A DNA stretch of 64,000 bases, from the NCBI RefSeq assembly GCF_005849285.1, contig NZ_CP040517.1, forward strand, positions 1,928,501-1,992,500, given 5' to 3'. The notes below the pieces were generated by a model. It worked only from the letters and a program-made list of their open reading frames with translations. It was not told the origin of the DNA and made no database searches. Source of the DNA: Luteithermobacter gelatinilyticus. Its GTDB lineage: Bacteria > Pseudomonadota > Alphaproteobacteria > Sphingomonadales > Emcibacteraceae. Shown piece by piece: positions 1 through 9,896 of the stretch; the first letter of the stretch is position 1; every line of letters begins with the position of its first letter. The translations under genes were made by a program, and so were the position numbers.

Positions 1-90
1 GAAGCGGTGGAAGGTTTCTGGAAAGTTCTCACGGCCCTGCTGAATGAGGAAAACCGTGAGGAAGTTCTCGCCCATGTGAATAAACCATGA
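1..90 (+). CDS. C-terminal end of an unidentified protein (cut by window edge)
   Basis: An open frame runs from the first base to a TGA at 88-90 and gives 29 residues ending in EEVLAHVNKP. The composition (acidic, amphipathic, no membrane segment) looks like a genuine protein C-terminus. The fragment is too short to assign a family. It lies on the same strand as the polymerase/ligase gene that follows after 127 bases, so it could belong to a polysaccharide locus, but that is only a guess from position. Confidence 0.5.
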   Translation, partial: EAVEGFWKVLTALLNEENREEVLAHVNKP

Positions 91-217
91 CCGGTGGCCT
101 CCTCCCTGCCGCGGCAGACTTCCCCTAAAGATCCTGTATTTACGGGAGATTAATCTATTTGCGCGATAAAGGCATTCTGTAATCCGTGGAACTTCTGTCA
201 TTACAAGCCATTACGGG

Positions 218-1525
218 ATGCCGTTCATGCCAGACTTTTATAAAAAAATTTCCACTCTGGACACGTCTGGACGGGTGTTGTGCGGGATTGTCCTGCTATT
301 ACCTTTAGTCAGACTTCTCCTGCATCCCAATACGGGAATAATCTCCAGCATCCCCTTGTATTATTCCCACATCAGTCTGGCGGAAGTCCTTTTTATCATT
401 GCTTTTATCCTGACCAAAAACAGGCAAGCTCCCAACGCCCCCTTATTTCCAGTTGTATTCTGGCTGGGCTTCAGCCTTTGGCTCGCGGTTTCTGTATTCA
501 ACTTGTCTGTCGCGCCGTCTTATGAAGCGGCGGCATTCAAAACCACTCAATTCCTCATTCATTTCGCCTTTGCGATCACATTGATAAACTACGTACAGCA
601 TGCACCAAAAGCCACAGAGATAATTATTCCATCTGTGATTATTGCTTTACTTTTATTCCTGCCGATATTTTTAGGCACAACCTTTTTGATGGCACGTGAC
701 AATGAGCACTTTGACTGGGTTAAGTCTCTTCCCGGTTTCAGCAATGTGCGCCATCTGGATTATATGTTAGGAGCAGGGCTCGCAGCTCTGGGCACGCTTC
801 CTCTGACACACCCCCGAATTCTGAACAGCCTTTTACGGGTAACGGCTTTTGCTGTTCTCATGCTAGCTCTTTGGGTTCTGCTATTTTGGACAGGAGGGCG
901 CGGCTCATCAATCGCCGCGATAGCAAGTCTGGGCATTTGCTTAATATGGCTGCGACCAGAAAGATGGCAAAAACTATTCCAGTTCAATTTATTTATCCTG
1001 ATCCTGGGCGCAGGGATTTCAGCATTTCTGCCTGTACCTGACACCCCTTCCTACGGCTTGTTGCGTTTTCTGACCAAGGTGACCGAAGTAGAAAACGTTA
1101 ATGCCTTCACTGCCGGGCGCTTGGTCATATGGCAACAAACCATTGACGTCTGGAAGGATTCCCCTTGGTTGGGCATCGGACCAGGACAAACCAGAAATGT
1201 CATTGTTGCGGCAAACAACATTTTCACGCATCCCCATAACGTATTTCTACAGGCTTTCATGGCATGGGGAATACTCGGCGGGCTGCCGTTCTTAGCCATT
1301 TTTATAGGAAGTCTGTGGTCAATATGGCAAAGTGACGAGCTCAAAAAATCCACTTCAGCCCACCAAATTTGCGGGTTTGCCATGGCACTTGCTATAGCTG
1401 TAAATGCGCTGGTGGACGGCACCCTGTATCACCCATATCCCATATTTTTATTCATTCTCGGGATCAGTGTGGCCCTGAAACCAAGCGTAAAAACTCAATC
1501 CGCCAGTTCTTTGGAGCGCTCATAA
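218..1525 (+). CDS. O-antigen ligase / Wzy polymerase-like membrane protein
   Basis: The 435-residue product is strongly hydrophobic, with about ten to twelve predicted membrane segments. It carries the hallmarks of the Wzy_C/O-antigen ligase family: a GGRGSS segment near residue 226 followed by a membrane helix, a periplasmic-loop motif WLGIGPGQT near 312, and HPHN near 336 followed by FLQAFMAWGILG. Family members polymerise or ligate lipid-linked glycans at the periplasmic face of the inner membrane. Start ATG at 218 (a second ATG lies at 227); no strong Shine-Dalgarno is visible. Its last 31 bases overlap the convergent proC. Ligase and polymerase activities cannot be told apart from sequence alone. 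Confidence 0.85.
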   Translation: MPFMPDFYKKISTLDTSGRVLCGIVLLLPLVRLLLHPNTGIISSIPLYYSHISLAEVLFIIAFILTKNRQAPNAPLFPVVFWLGFSLWLAVSVFNLSVAPSYEAAAFKTTQFLIHFAFAITLINYVQHAPKATEIIIPSVIIALLLFLPIFLGTTFLMARDNEHFDWVKSLPGFSNVRHLDYMLGAGLAALGTLPLTHPRILNSLLRVTAFAVLMLALWVLLFWTGGRGSSIAAIASLGICLIWLRPERWQKLFQFNLFILILGAGISAFLPVPDTPSYGLLRFLTKVTEVENVNAFTAGRLVIWQQTIDVWKDSPWLGIGPGQTRNVIVAANNIFTHPHNVFLQAFMAWGILGGLPFLAIFIGSLWSIWQSDELKKSTSAHQICGFAMALAIAVNALVDGTLYHPYPIFLFILGISVALKPSVKTQSASSLERS

Positions 1526-2340
1526 GCGGCACGTACGGCTTTTTCCAGTAAAACCCCCAGCCCCTCTTTATCATCCATCAGCACATTGAGCGCCGCTTCG
1601 GTAGTGCCTTTGGGACTGGTGACATTGATGCGCAGTTGCGTGGCATCTTCCCCCGCCTGATCCAGCAGTGCCCCCGCGCCGCTTACCGTGGCTGCCGCCA
1701 GTTTTCCGGCGAGCTCAGGCGACAACCCCACATTTTTCCCGGCTGCCGCCAGCGCCTCCACCAGATGGAAGACATAGGCCGGACCACTACCGGATACGGC
1801 CGTGACAGCATCCATCAATGCCTCATCTTCGACCCAGTCCACCTGCCCCACCGCAGACAGCAAAATATGACAGGTGTCCTTTTGATCCGGCGTCACATGA
1901 GGATTGGCGCAGCCCACAGTGATGCCCCGGCCAATGGCCGCCGGCGTATTGGGCATGGCCCGGACAATCGCCTTGTCCCGGCCCAGACGGTTTTCGAAAT
2001 AGGTCAGCGTTTTACCAGCGGCAATGGACAACACTACCGCCTGCGAAAGATTCAACGCTTTTACCCCATCCACGGCTTGATCCATCATCTGGGGTTTGAC
2101 CGCCAGAATCACAAAAGCAGGCTGTAAGGCAGACGGCAAACGATCGGGCGTTGCCAAAATCTGTTGCGGCCCAAGGTCGGGAAACGCAGCCTGGACCTGG
2201 CTTGTGGCCGGGTCCACCACCAGCACTGCCCCGCTGGATAGGCCCTTTTTCAGCCACCCCTGTAACATGGCACCGCCCATTTTGCCGCAGCCAATAAGAA
2301 GCAGGGGATTTTCAGGAGTAATCCGGGAAAGATCCGTCAT
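1495..2340 (-). CDS. proC: Pyrroline-5-carboxylate reductase
   Basis: This 281-residue cytosolic enzyme catalyses the last step of proline synthesis, the NAD(P)H-dependent reduction of pyrroline-5-carboxylate. The N-terminal Rossmann motif is LLIGCGKMGGAM (residues 14-25). The C-terminal dimerisation domain carries the family signature, beginning VSGSGPAYVFHLVEAL and ending near INVTSPKGTTEAAL. The length is normal. The gene converges on the O-antigen ligase-like gene with a 31-base overlap. It lies downstream of the ubiK and ybjN-like genes on the same strand, after a 61-base gap, so it may be the last gene of that operon. Confidence 0.96.
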   Translation of the reverse strand: MTDLSRITPENPLLLIGCGKMGGAMLQGWLKKGLSSGAVLVVDPATSQVQAAFPDLGPQQILATPDRLPSALQPAFVILAVKPQMMDQAVDGVKALNLSQAVVLSIAAGKTLTYFENRLGRDKAIVRAMPNTPAAIGRGITVGCANPHVTPDQKDTCHILLSAVGQVDWVEDEALMDAVTAVSGSGPAYVFHLVEALAAAGKNVGLSPELAGKLAAATVSGAGALLDQAGEDATQLRINVTSPKGTTEAALNVLMDDKEGLGVLLEKAVRAAYERSKELAD

Positions 2341-2401
2341 GATGATGCCGTCTCATATGTTCTGTTTTGTCACCCCGAGGATACGGGGGATTATCTGTCG
2401 C

Positions 2402-2908
2402 TTAAGCCTGGCCCACGGTTTCCAACATGGCCGCTTCAAGCGCCTCGCGCGGCCCTTTCCCGGCCCAGAGCACAAACTGAAACACCGGATAATAGCGGTT
2501 GCATTCTCCCAGAATAACCTGAGTGACCTGCTCACAGAGATGAGCAACATCTTCCATGTTATGTGACAGAAGCTGGGTATTGCGGAACATGATGGTGCTG
2601 TCTTCACTCCAAATGCCAAAATGTCCCATCACCAGTCGTTCATTGACCAGGCTCAGCGTTTCCTGAACCGCCGCTTTTTTGCTATTCGGCACCCGCATAT
2701 CCAGCATGCCGGCCGCCTGCAGCATATTTTCTTCACTCAGCCAGAAATACCGAATATGGAAATCGCACCAATCGCCGCTCACGGCCACCGTGATTTCTTC
2801 ATCTCCCGCCCGTTCATAAGGCCATTCATTCTGGGCGATAATCATTTCCAGAATATCCAGCGGATTGCCGCCGCTCGCATCAAAACCGTCTATCGTCAGG
2901 GATGTCAT
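2402..2908 (-). CDS. YbjN domain-containing protein
   Basis: The 168-residue soluble protein matches the bacterial YbjN/sensory-transduction-regulator family. It has an early PLDILEMIIAQNEWPYER helix, a middle VSGDWCDFHIRYFW strand region, and a helix ending in NERLVMGHFGIW. In other bacteria YbjN proteins act as chaperone-like factors, and some associate with type III secretion regulation, but the role in Alphaproteobacteria is unknown. The start ATG overlaps the stop codon of the upstream ubiK by four bases (ATGA), so the two are probably translationally coupled. Confidence 0.85.
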   Translation of the reverse strand: MTSLTIDGFDASGGNPLDILEMIIAQNEWPYERAGDEEITVAVSGDWCDFHIRYFWLSEENMLQAAGMLDMRVPNSKKAAVQETLSLVNERLVMGHFGIWSEDSTIMFRNTQLLSHNMEDVAHLCEQVTQVILGECNRYYPVFQFVLWAGKGPREALEAAMLETVGQA

Positions 2909-3195
2909 TTTTTCTTTTTCTCTAACTGAGAGATTTTCTGTTCCAGTTCTTCCAGGCGCGCTGCAAGCCGTTCATTTTCTTCACGAGCCGTCGCCGCCAT
3001 TTCCCGCACGACCTCATATTCTTCACGGCTTACAAGATCCATATGGCACAGCATATTTTCCAACCGCTGACGGACAAGATGTTCCACCTCCGTCTTGATG
3101 CCGTGAAACGTCCCCGCGGCACTCTGGCCGAGCCGGGCCAGATCATCCAGAATTTTGTTGTCTGTTTGCACCTTAGTATTGGTCCCTGTTGTCAT
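2905..3195 (-). CDS. ubiK: UbiK (BMFP domain) ubiquinone biosynthesis accessory factor
   Basis: The 96-residue protein has the BMFP layout: an N-terminal amphipathic helix (KILDDLARLGQSAAGTFHG), a middle segment VRQRLENMLCHMDLVSREEYEVV, and a C-terminal coiled coil rich in Glu/Leu ending in a lysine tail. UbiK-type proteins trimerise and help the UbiJ-containing complex in late ubiquinone synthesis. The frame could extend 46 codons further upstream, but the ATG at 3195 follows AGAAGAAG at the right distance and gives the family's usual length. The gene is divergent from lgt, with 136 bases between them. Confidence 0.9.
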   Translation of the reverse strand: MTTGTNTKVQTDNKILDDLARLGQSAAGTFHGIKTEVEHLVRQRLENMLCHMDLVSREEYEVVREMAATAREENERLAARLEELEQKISQLEKKKK

Positions 3196-3331
3196 ACTTC
3201 TTCTTTCTGCACTATGGACAATCATGTCCCTGTTGCCAAGAAGAATCCATTTTCGGACCCTTGACTTCCCTCGAAAGCCGGTCATGATAACGGGCAAATG
3301 ACTGAAAAACAGCGACATCCGGCTCATTCCC

Positions 3332-4150
3332 ATGATTGAAGTTCTTTTATCCTCTGCCCTTGCCTATCCAGAAATCGACCCTGTTCTGATTGAAATCGGC
3401 CCGCTGGCGATTCGCTGGTACAGTCTGGCTTATCTGCTGGGCTGGATTCTTGGCTGGGTCTATCTATTGCGCCTGATCCGTCATCGCGGCGCCCCGTGCT
3501 CGGCACAAGACATCAGCGATTATGCCGTCTGGGCAATGGCGGGCACCATTCTCGGGGGGCGGCTGGGATATGTGCTGTTCTACAACCTGTCTTATTATCT
3601 TGATCATCCGGAAAAAATCCTGGCCCTTTGGGATGGCGGCATGTCGTTTCACGGCGGTTTTCTGGGGGTGGCGCTGGCCACCTGGATCTTCTGCCGCAAA
3701 CACCGAATTCCCTTTTTCAGGTTTACCGACCTGGTGGCTTGTGTGGCGCCCATCGGGCTATTGCTGGGCCGGGTGGCCAATTTTATCAATGGCGAGCTTT
3801 ATGGCCGGGTGACCGATGCCCCTCTCGGTATGGTGTTTCCTAGTGGCGGCCCCCTGCCCAGACATCCGAGCCAGCTTTATGAGGCAGCCCTAGAGGGGCT
3901 GGGGCTTCTGATTCTGCTCTGGGCGCTGTATAATTTTACAGCGGCGCGCAAAAAGCCGGGCCTGTTGACCGGGGTTTTTCTGATCGGCTATGCTGCCGCA
4001 CGCACAATTGTGGAAAATTTTCGGGAGCCGGACGCTCATATCGGTTTCCTATGGGGCACGGAACTTCTGACTATGGGGCAGATGTTGTCCATTCCCATGG
4101 TGCTGATCGGGCTGTATCTGGTGTTTCGTCCCCAAAAAGCAATATTATAA
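3332..4150 (+). CDS. lgt: Prolipoprotein diacylglyceryl transferase
   Basis: This 272-residue inner-membrane enzyme moves diacylglycerol from phosphatidylglycerol to the lipobox cysteine of prolipoproteins. It has about seven membrane helices. Family motifs are present: IRWYSLAYLLGW near the N-terminus, the essential histidine segment GGMSFHGG near residue 103, and the Lgt signature GRVANFINGELYGR near 148. It heads a three-gene set with midA (55-base gap) and pgeF (2-base gap). A local substrate is the M28 peptidase lipoprotein at 43728. Confidence 0.97.
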   Translation: MIEVLLSSALAYPEIDPVLIEIGPLAIRWYSLAYLLGWILGWVYLLRLIRHRGAPCSAQDISDYAVWAMAGTILGGRLGYVLFYNLSYYLDHPEKILALWDGGMSFHGGFLGVALATWIFCRKHRIPFFRFTDLVACVAPIGLLLGRVANFINGELYGRVTDAPLGMVFPSGGPLPRHPSQLYEAALEGLGLLILLWALYNFTAARKKPGLLTGVFLIGYAAARTIVENFREPDAHIGFLWGTELLTMGQMLSIPMVLIGLYLVFRPQKAIL

Positions 4151-4205
4151 ACTAGGTTAAAAAACCGTCTTACAGTTTTACAGATGACGGATTTCCGGGT
4201 GCTGC

Positions 4206-5321
4206 ATGAACAACCTTAAAGACCATCTGATTAACCTGATCCGGCATCAAGGCCCCATTCCCCTGTCCACCTATATGGCAGAGGCCCTGAGTAACCCGGT
4301 TCACGGCTATTACATGAAACAGGACCCCTTCGGCGTGAAGGGGGACTTCACCACAGCGCCGGAAGTCAGCCAGATGTTCGGGGAACTTATCGGCCTGTGG
4401 CTGGCCCAAAACTGGATCCAGGCAGGGTCACCAGGCAAAATTCACCTGGTGGAACTGGGCCCGGGGCGGGGCACATTGATGCAGGATGCGCTGCGCGCCA
4501 TGAAAATCGTGCCCGGCCTGATCGAGGCCATCACTCTGCATCTGGTGGAAATGTCTCCCGTGCTGCGCCAAAAGCAGCAAGAAAGTCTTTCCACATTTAT
4601 CACACCGGACTGGACCCCGCATTGGCACAACCGACTCAACGATGTGCTGCTGCACGCACAAGACGGCCCGCTTTTTCTGGTCGCCAACGAATTTTTTGAC
4701 GCTCTACCCATTCGCCAGTATCAAAAGACCGAAACCGGCTGGCATGAACGTCTGGTGGCTGTCGCCCAGCAAAAGGCGGAACTGATACCGGTGCTTTCCC
4801 CTCACCCCGTGCAGTATAAAGGACTTATTCCCGAGGCGCTCGACAGGGCGGAAATCGGCGCGGTCGCAGAACTTTGCCCGGCCGGCGAATCCATAATAAG
4901 GGATATTGCCGAACATGTGCGCACTTATGGCGGGGTGGCCTTGATCATTGATTATGGGCATATACACCACGGCATCGGGGATACGCTTCAGGCCGTCGCC
5001 CATCACGAATATACAGATATTTTTGCCGATCCCGGCAATGCGGACCTCACGGCCCACGTAGATTTTGAGACCCTCCAGGAACGTGCCCGTGAAAGCGGTG
5101 CCGCCACTTATGGCCCGGTGCCCCAGGGACAGTTCCTGACCACACTCGGCATAGAAGAACGCGCCCAAGCGTTGCTGAGCAAAGCCACTGAAAAACAGCG
5201 GATTGACATCATGATGGCGGTTGAACGCCTGGTCGCGACGGAAGAAATGGGGCACCTTTTCAAGGTGCTGGCTGTTGCCGATCCCGGGCTTCCCGTTCCC
5301 CCCGGTTTTGAGGGGGGCTGA
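4206..5321 (+). CDS. SAM-dependent methyltransferase, MidA/NDUFAF7 family
   Basis: The 371-residue protein belongs to the class I methyltransferase family whose eukaryotic member NDUFAF7 methylates an arginine of a complex I subunit. It shows the family opening IPLSTYMAEALSNPVHGYY, then GDFTTAPEVSQMFGE, and the SAM-binding motif LVELGPGRGTLMQD near residue 83. A later segment, LIIDYGH near 246, is also typical. Alphaproteobacteria commonly carry it between lgt and pgeF, as here. Its exact bacterial substrate is not proven, so the complex I assembly role is inferred from orthology. Confidence 0.92.
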   Translation: MNNLKDHLINLIRHQGPIPLSTYMAEALSNPVHGYYMKQDPFGVKGDFTTAPEVSQMFGELIGLWLAQNWIQAGSPGKIHLVELGPGRGTLMQDALRAMKIVPGLIEAITLHLVEMSPVLRQKQQESLSTFITPDWTPHWHNRLNDVLLHAQDGPLFLVANEFFDALPIRQYQKTETGWHERLVAVAQQKAELIPVLSPHPVQYKGLIPEALDRAEIGAVAELCPAGESIIRDIAEHVRTYGGVALIIDYGHIHHGIGDTLQAVAHHEYTDIFADPGNADLTAHVDFETLQERARESGAATYGPVPQGQFLTTLGIEERAQALLSKATEKQRIDIMMAVERLVATEEMGHLFKVLAVADPGLPVPPGFEGG

Positions 5322-5323
5322 TA

Positions 5324-6082
5324 ATGGATTTCCTCACCAGTCCGCTATTGCTCCATCCCGCTCTGAAACATGGTTTTTTTACCCGCCAGGGCGGTGTTTC
5401 CAGCGGTATTTACGCCAGTTTGAACTGTGGCCCCGGTTCACAAGACGCCCCAAAAAATGTGACAGAAAACCGTCGCCGGGTGTGTGAGGCGCTCGGGGCA
5501 GAAGAATTGAGCGGCATATATCAGATCCACAGCGCAACTGTCCGGACCCTAGAGTCTCCCTGGGTCACACCGCCACAGGCGGATGCCCTCGTCACCCGTC
5601 GCAAGAATATTGCCATCTCGGTTCTGACGGCGGATTGCTGCCCGGTTCTGCTGGCGGACCCGGAGGCCGGGGTGATCGGCGCCGCCCATGCCGGCTGGAA
5701 AGGCGCCCTTGAGGGTATTCTGGAAAATACTGTGCAGGAAATGTGTCGCCTTGGCGCCGCGCGAGAAACCATCCGGGCAGCCATTGGCCCCTGCATTGCC
5801 CAGAACGCCTATGAAACCGGGCCGGAATTTTATGCCGCCGTTATGGAACGGGACCCTGCTGCGCATCGTTTTTTCAGGCCCGCCTCCCGCCCGGATCACT
5901 CTTTTTTTGATCTGGCCGGTTTTGTCAAACACCGTCTTCAGACCGCCGGCCTTGAGCATATTGATCACCTGGAACGGGATACCTATGGCGAACAGGATCT
6001 GTTTTTCAGTTACCGGCGCACCACCCACCGCCGCGAAACGGATTATGGCCGGCAAATTTCCGCGATTATGATATGTTCGTGA
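5324..6082 (+). CDS. pgeF: Peptidoglycan editing factor (purine nucleoside phosphorylase/laccase-domain)
   Basis: The 252-residue protein carries the Cu-oxidase_4/YfiH family motifs: TRQGGVSSGIYASLN near residue 20, LTADCCPVLLAD near 100, the metal-site segment GAAHAGWKGAL near 120, and IGPCI near 153. Family members act as zinc-dependent purine nucleoside phosphorylase/adenosine deaminase, and in Escherichia coli the protein corrects misincorporated amino acids in peptidoglycan precursors. The start ATG sits two bases after the midA stop, indicating co-transcription. Confidence 0.93.
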   Translation: MDFLTSPLLLHPALKHGFFTRQGGVSSGIYASLNCGPGSQDAPKNVTENRRRVCEALGAEELSGIYQIHSATVRTLESPWVTPPQADALVTRRKNIAISVLTADCCPVLLADPEAGVIGAAHAGWKGALEGILENTVQEMCRLGAARETIRAAIGPCIAQNAYETGPEFYAAVMERDPAAHRFFRPASRPDHSFFDLAGFVKHRLQTAGLEHIDHLERDTYGEQDLFFSYRRTTHRRETDYGRQISAIMICS

Positions 6083-6327
6083 CATCTCACCGGAAACACC
6101 GTTTTTTTCCACACCAAAGGCTTTACAGTTTTATTTCACCCTGCTAGCGTCCGGCGCACTTGCGGCAGAGTCGCTTTTTCATGATTTTGCCAGTATAAAA
6201 GTTATAACGATCCAGTATTAAGGTATTGTGTAACATCTATCATGAAATCTCAGGGTCAGGTCCATGAAACACCCCTGCACCATATTGTCGCCTGATCCGC
6301 AAACATGAATAGAGAGGTAAACCCCCG

Positions 6328-7260
6328 ATGAAACTTCTGTCCGGAAACAGCAACCTGCCCTTGTCCGAAGCCATTGCCGCCTGTCTGGACATGGAACTGA
6401 CCAAAGCCGATATCAAACGGTTCAGTGACGAAGAGGTCTGGGTGGAAATCAAGGAAAATGTCCGGGGCGAAGACGTTTTCCTGATTCAACCCACATCCTT
6501 TCCCGCCAACGATAACGTGATGGAGCTTCTGGTGTGTATCGACGCCCTGCGCCGGGCCTCCGCCAAACGGATTACCGCCGTGATCCCCTATTTCGGCTAT
6601 GCCCGACAAGACCGCAAACCGGGGCCCCGCACCCCTATTTCGGCCAAACTGGTGGCGAACCTGATCACCACGGCCGGGGCCGATCGGGTATTGACCATGG
6701 ATTTGCATGCGGGACAGATCCAGGGTTTTTTTGATATTCCCACCGACAATCTATTTGCTTCACCCGTATTGATTAAGGACATCAAGGATAAATATTCTCT
6801 CGAAGACCTGGTTATTGTCTCCCCGGATGTGGGGGGCGTGGTTCGGGCCCGGGCCTATGCCAACCGTCTGGGCGTGCCACTGGCGATTATTGACAAACGC
6901 CGGGAAAGAGCCGGGGTTTCCGAGGTGATGAACATCATCGGTGACATCAAGGGACGCAACTGCATTCTGGTCGATGACATCGTCGATTCCGCCGGCACAT
7001 TGTGCAATGCTGCCAAGGCTCTGAAAGACCAGGGCGCCAAGGCCGTCAGTGCCTATGTGGCACATGGTGTCTTGTCCGGCAAAGCCGTAGAACGGGTCAC
7101 CAATAGTGAGCTGGAAAGCCTGGTCATTACCGACAGCATTCTGGCAACCGAACGTGTGCGGGCGGCTCACAATATCCATCAGATCAGCATTGCCCCGCTT
7201 TTCGCCGAGGCCATCAAACGGATCCACCAGGAATTGTCGGTTTCCGTTCTGTTCAGCTAG
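6328..7260 (+). CDS. prs: Ribose-phosphate pyrophosphokinase (PRPP synthetase)
   Basis: The 310-residue cytosolic enzyme makes PRPP from ribose 5-phosphate and ATP. Class I landmarks are all present: an ATP-binding flexible loop region with [15 protein letters not shown], the divalent-metal/ribose segment [16 protein letters not shown] near residue 128, and the PRPP-binding loop [12 protein letters not shown] near 218. An AGAGAGG ribosome site precedes the ATG. The product feeds the adenine phosphoribosyltransferase encoded at 12647. Intergenic DNA of 245 bases upstream probably holds its promoter. Confidence 0.97.
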   Translation: MKLLSGNSNLPLSEAIAACLDMELTKADIKRFSDEEVWVEIKENVRGEDVFLIQPTSFPANDNVMELLVCIDALRRASAKRITAVIPYFGYARQDRKPGPRTPISAKLVANLITTAGADRVLTMDLHAGQIQGFFDIPTDNLFASPVLIKDIKDKYSLEDLVIVSPDVGGVVRARAYANRLGVPLAIIDKRRERAGVSEVMNIIGDIKGRNCILVDDIVDSAGTLCNAAKALKDQGAKAVSAYVAHGVLSGKAVERVTNSELESLVITDSILATERVRAAHNIHQISIAPLFAEAIKRIHQELSVSVLFS

Positions 7261-7287
7261 ACCTTATCCGGAGGGTATTCCCGGCGG

Positions 7288-7313
7288 CCCGTTCGAATAC
7301 CCCCGTTCGAATA
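7288..7313. repeat. 12-bp direct repeat, two copies
   Basis: CCCGTTCGAATA occurs at 7288-7299 and again at 7302-7313, a 14-base period. It lies in the prs-rplY intergenic gap, just after prs. The first copy ends in AATACCC, which can pair with GGGTATT at 7273-7279, so a weak hairpin is also possible. It is one of several short intergenic duplications in the window. Confidence 0.8.
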
Positions 7314-7448
7314 AAACGTCAGAACGGGCTCCGAAATTACCAAAAAACCGTTGAGTTTTTACCCCTGACACGGTAAAAGCGGCGCATCATGGGCATTGGC
7401 ACCCCTGGAGGCCAATGCCTGAATACATTTATCAAGGAGATTTAAACC

Positions 7449-8087
7449 ATGGCAAATCCAGTTATCAAAGCTGAATTGCGCGAAAAAGCGGGTAAGGGGT
7501 CCTCTCGCGCTCTGCGTCGAGCAGGTCGTATCCCGGCCGTTATCTACGGCAACAAAAAAGAACCGGTCACCATTTCCCTTGACCGTATTGCGCTGGTCAA
7601 GGAACTGAATACGGGCGGGTTTCTGAACACCACCTATGATATTGAAGTGGGCGGAAAAAAAGAAATGGTCCTGCCCCGTGACGTACAATTCCACCCGGTG
7701 ACCGACTGGCCGTTGCATGTGGACTTCCTGCGTCTGGCCGAAGATGCCACCATTGAAGTTATGATTCCGGTACACTTCTTGAATGAAGAGGACTGTCCGG
7801 GCCTGCGTGCCGGCGGCGTTCTAAACGTGGTTCGCCACGAAGTCGAGCTCTCCTGTCCGGCCAATGCCATCCCTGAATCTATCGAAATCGACATCGCCAA
7901 ACTGGAGTTGGGGGAAAGCGTCCATATCAGCCATGTGAAACTTCCCGAAGGTGTCACACCGGTGATTACGGATCGTGACTTCACCATCGCCACCATCGCC
8001 GCCCCGAGCGGTCTGAAGAGTGCTGAAGCCGAAGCGGAAAAAGCTGAAGTTGAAGAAGAAGGCGAAACAGAAGAAAATAACGAATAA
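7449..8087 (+). CDS. rplY: 50S ribosomal protein L25/general stress protein Ctc
   Basis: The 212-residue protein is the long, two-domain (TL5/Ctc) form of L25, which binds 5S rRNA. The N-terminal domain contains [20 protein letters not shown], followed by the C-terminal beta domain with [19 protein letters not shown]. The last 30 residues are a Glu/Ala-rich acidic tail typical of this form. A good AAGGAG ribosome site lies nine bases before the ATG. The order rplY-pth-ychF is conserved in many Proteobacteria. Confidence 0.97.
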   Translation: MANPVIKAELREKAGKGSSRALRRAGRIPAVIYGNKKEPVTISLDRIALVKELNTGGFLNTTYDIEVGGKKEMVLPRDVQFHPVTDWPLHVDFLRLAEDATIEVMIPVHFLNEEDCPGLRAGGVLNVVRHEVELSCPANAIPESIEIDIAKLELGESVHISHVKLPEGVTPVITDRDFTIATIAAPSGLKSAEAEAEKAEVEEEGETEENNE

Positions 8088-8113
8088 CCCTCAAGGATTG
8101 GGACAGGGATATT

Positions 8114-8767
8114 ATGCCTATGTTGTTATTGGTCGGTCTCGGGAATCCGGGCAGCAAATATGACAACAACCGGCATAACATCGGGTTTATGGCGGTGGAC
8201 ACGATTGTCCGCCGCCATAATTTTTCTGCTCCAAAGTCCAAGTTTCAGGCCGAGGTGGCCGAAGGCCGGCTGGGAAATAAAAAGGTTCTGGCCCTCAAAC
8301 CGCAGACTTTTATGAATCTGTCAGGCCAGTCCGTGGGCGAGGCCATGCGGTTTTTCAAAATCGGCCCGGAAAATGTGATTGTTCTGCATGATGAACTGGA
8401 TCTTCCCGCCGGCAAGGTGAAATTCAAAACCGGCGGCGGTCATGCCGGTCATAATGGTCTGCGCAGCATCGAGCAGCATATCGGCCGCGATTTTCACCGA
8501 ATCCGTCTGGGAATCGGCCATCCGGGAGATAAATCCCGGGTAACATCCTATGTGCTCAGCGATTTTTCCAAGGCCGAGCAGGACTGGCTGCATCCCCTGT
8601 TGGAAGCCATTGCCGATGCAGCCCCGGCCCTCTCCAATGGCGGGGACGCCTTCATGAATGCCCTTGGCATGATTATGCGACCGCCCCGCAAAAAGACACA
8701 ACCAAAAACAGATCAACCTTCTTCCGGGCCTGCCCCGGCTTCCGAACAAGAAAAAACACAGGACTAA
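8114..8767 (+). CDS. pth: Peptidyl-tRNA hydrolase
   Basis: The 217-residue enzyme releases tRNA from prematurely dropped peptidyl-tRNAs. It has the N-terminal LLVGLGNPGSKYDNNRHNIGF segment with the catalytic histidine, the KPQTFMNLSGQSV motif, and the aspartate-containing HDELDLPAGK near residue 95 followed by GGGHAGHNGLRSI. The C-terminal 30 residues are a Pro/Lys/Gln-rich extension beyond the usual catalytic core. The gene follows rplY by 26 bases and precedes ychF by three. Confidence 0.97.
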   Translation: MPMLLLVGLGNPGSKYDNNRHNIGFMAVDTIVRRHNFSAPKSKFQAEVAEGRLGNKKVLALKPQTFMNLSGQSVGEAMRFFKIGPENVIVLHDELDLPAGKVKFKTGGGHAGHNGLRSIEQHIGRDFHRIRLGIGHPGDKSRVTSYVLSDFSKAEQDWLHPLLEAIADAAPALSNGGDAFMNALGMIMRPPRKKTQPKTDQPSSGPAPASEQEKTQD

Positions 8768-8770
8768 GAC

Positions 8771-9874
8771 ATGGGTTTCAAATGCGGCATTGTCGGGCTC
8801 CCCAATGTGGGAAAATCAACACTTTTCAACGCCCTGACCAATACGGCCAGCGCGGCGGCGGCCAATTACCCCTTCTGCACTATTGAACCCAATGTGGGCC
8901 TCGTACCGGTGCCCGATCCACGACTTGTCAAGCTTGCCACTATTGCCGGCTCCAAGGAGATCATTCCCACCCAGCTCAGCTTTGTGGACATTGCCGGACT
9001 GGTGCGCGGGGCCTCCAAAGGCGAGGGCCTCGGCAACCAGTTCCTTGCCAACATCCGCGAAGTTGATGCCATTGTCCATGTGCTACGTTGTTTTGAGGAC
9101 GACGATATTACCCATGTAGAAGGCCGCGTTGACCCGCTGGCTGACGCTGAAACCATCGAAACTGAACTGATGCTGGCGGATATGGAAAGCCTTGAAAAAC
9201 GCAAGGACGGCCTGATCCGCAAGGTCCGCGGCAATGACAAGGAAGCCAAGGCCGTTCTGGAAATAGTCGAACGTGCTCTCGGCACCTTGCAGGAAGGAGA
9301 ACCCGCCCGGAAAACCCCGGTTGACAGCGATGAAGAGCGCAAGCTCCTGAAGGAACTTCAGTTACTCACCACCAAACCTGTCCTTTATGTCTGCAATGTG
9401 GATGAGGACGGGGCGGCCGAAGGTAATGCGCTGACCCGCAAGGTGGAAGAAAAGGCTGCCCGGGAAGGCGCAAAAATGGTTACCATCTGCGCCGCGCTGG
9501 AAGCGGAAATCGCGCAACTGGATGATGAAGAGGAACAAAAAGCCTTTCTTGCCGACCTGGGGCTAGGCGAGACGGGGCTGGCCCGGGTAATCCGCGCCGG
9601 GTATGAACTTCTGGACCTGATCACCTATTTCACCGTGGGTCCCAAGGAAGCCCGCGCCTGGACCGTCCGCCGCAACACCCCTGCCCCCAAAGCTGCCGGG
9701 GTGATCCACACGGATTTTGAAAAGGGGTTCATCCGGGCAGAAACCATTTCCTATGACGATTATATCGCCTGCAACGGCGAAGCCGGCGCCAAGGAAGCCG
9801 GCAAGATGCGGCTGGAAGGCAAGGACTATATCGTCCAGGACGGCGACGTCATGCACTTCCGCTTTAACACCTGA
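8771..9874 (+). CDS. ychF: Redox-regulated ATPase/GTPase YchF
   Basis: The 367-residue Obg-family P-loop protein binds ATP and associates with ribosomes. Visible motifs are the Walker [15 protein letters not shown] (residues 8-21), the switch region [11 protein letters not shown], and Walker [20 protein letters not shown] near 73. The NVDE segment lies in place of the GTPase NKxD, as expected for the ATP-preferring YchF clade. The C-terminal TGS domain ends in [11 protein letters not shown]. Start ATG lies four bases after the pth stop. Confidence 0.97.
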   Translation: MGFKCGIVGLPNVGKSTLFNALTNTASAAAANYPFCTIEPNVGLVPVPDPRLVKLATIAGSKEIIPTQLSFVDIAGLVRGASKGEGLGNQFLANIREVDAIVHVLRCFEDDDITHVEGRVDPLADAETIETELMLADMESLEKRKDGLIRKVRGNDKEAKAVLEIVERALGTLQEGEPARKTPVDSDEERKLLKELQLLTTKPVLYVCNVDEDGAAEGNALTRKVEEKAAREGAKMVTICAALEAEIAQLDDEEEQKAFLADLGLGETGLARVIRAGYELLDLITYFTVGPKEARAWTVRRNTPAPKAAGVIHTDFEKGFIRAETISYDDYIACNGEAGAKEAGKMRLEGKDYIVQDGDVMHFRFNT

Positions 9875-9896
9875 TCATTCCCCAGTACCAGTATTT

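Noticed and set aside
2353-2619. Small minus-strand frame between proC and the YbjN-like gene
   Set aside because: It overlaps most of the 3' part of the YbjN-like gene in another frame and has no motif.
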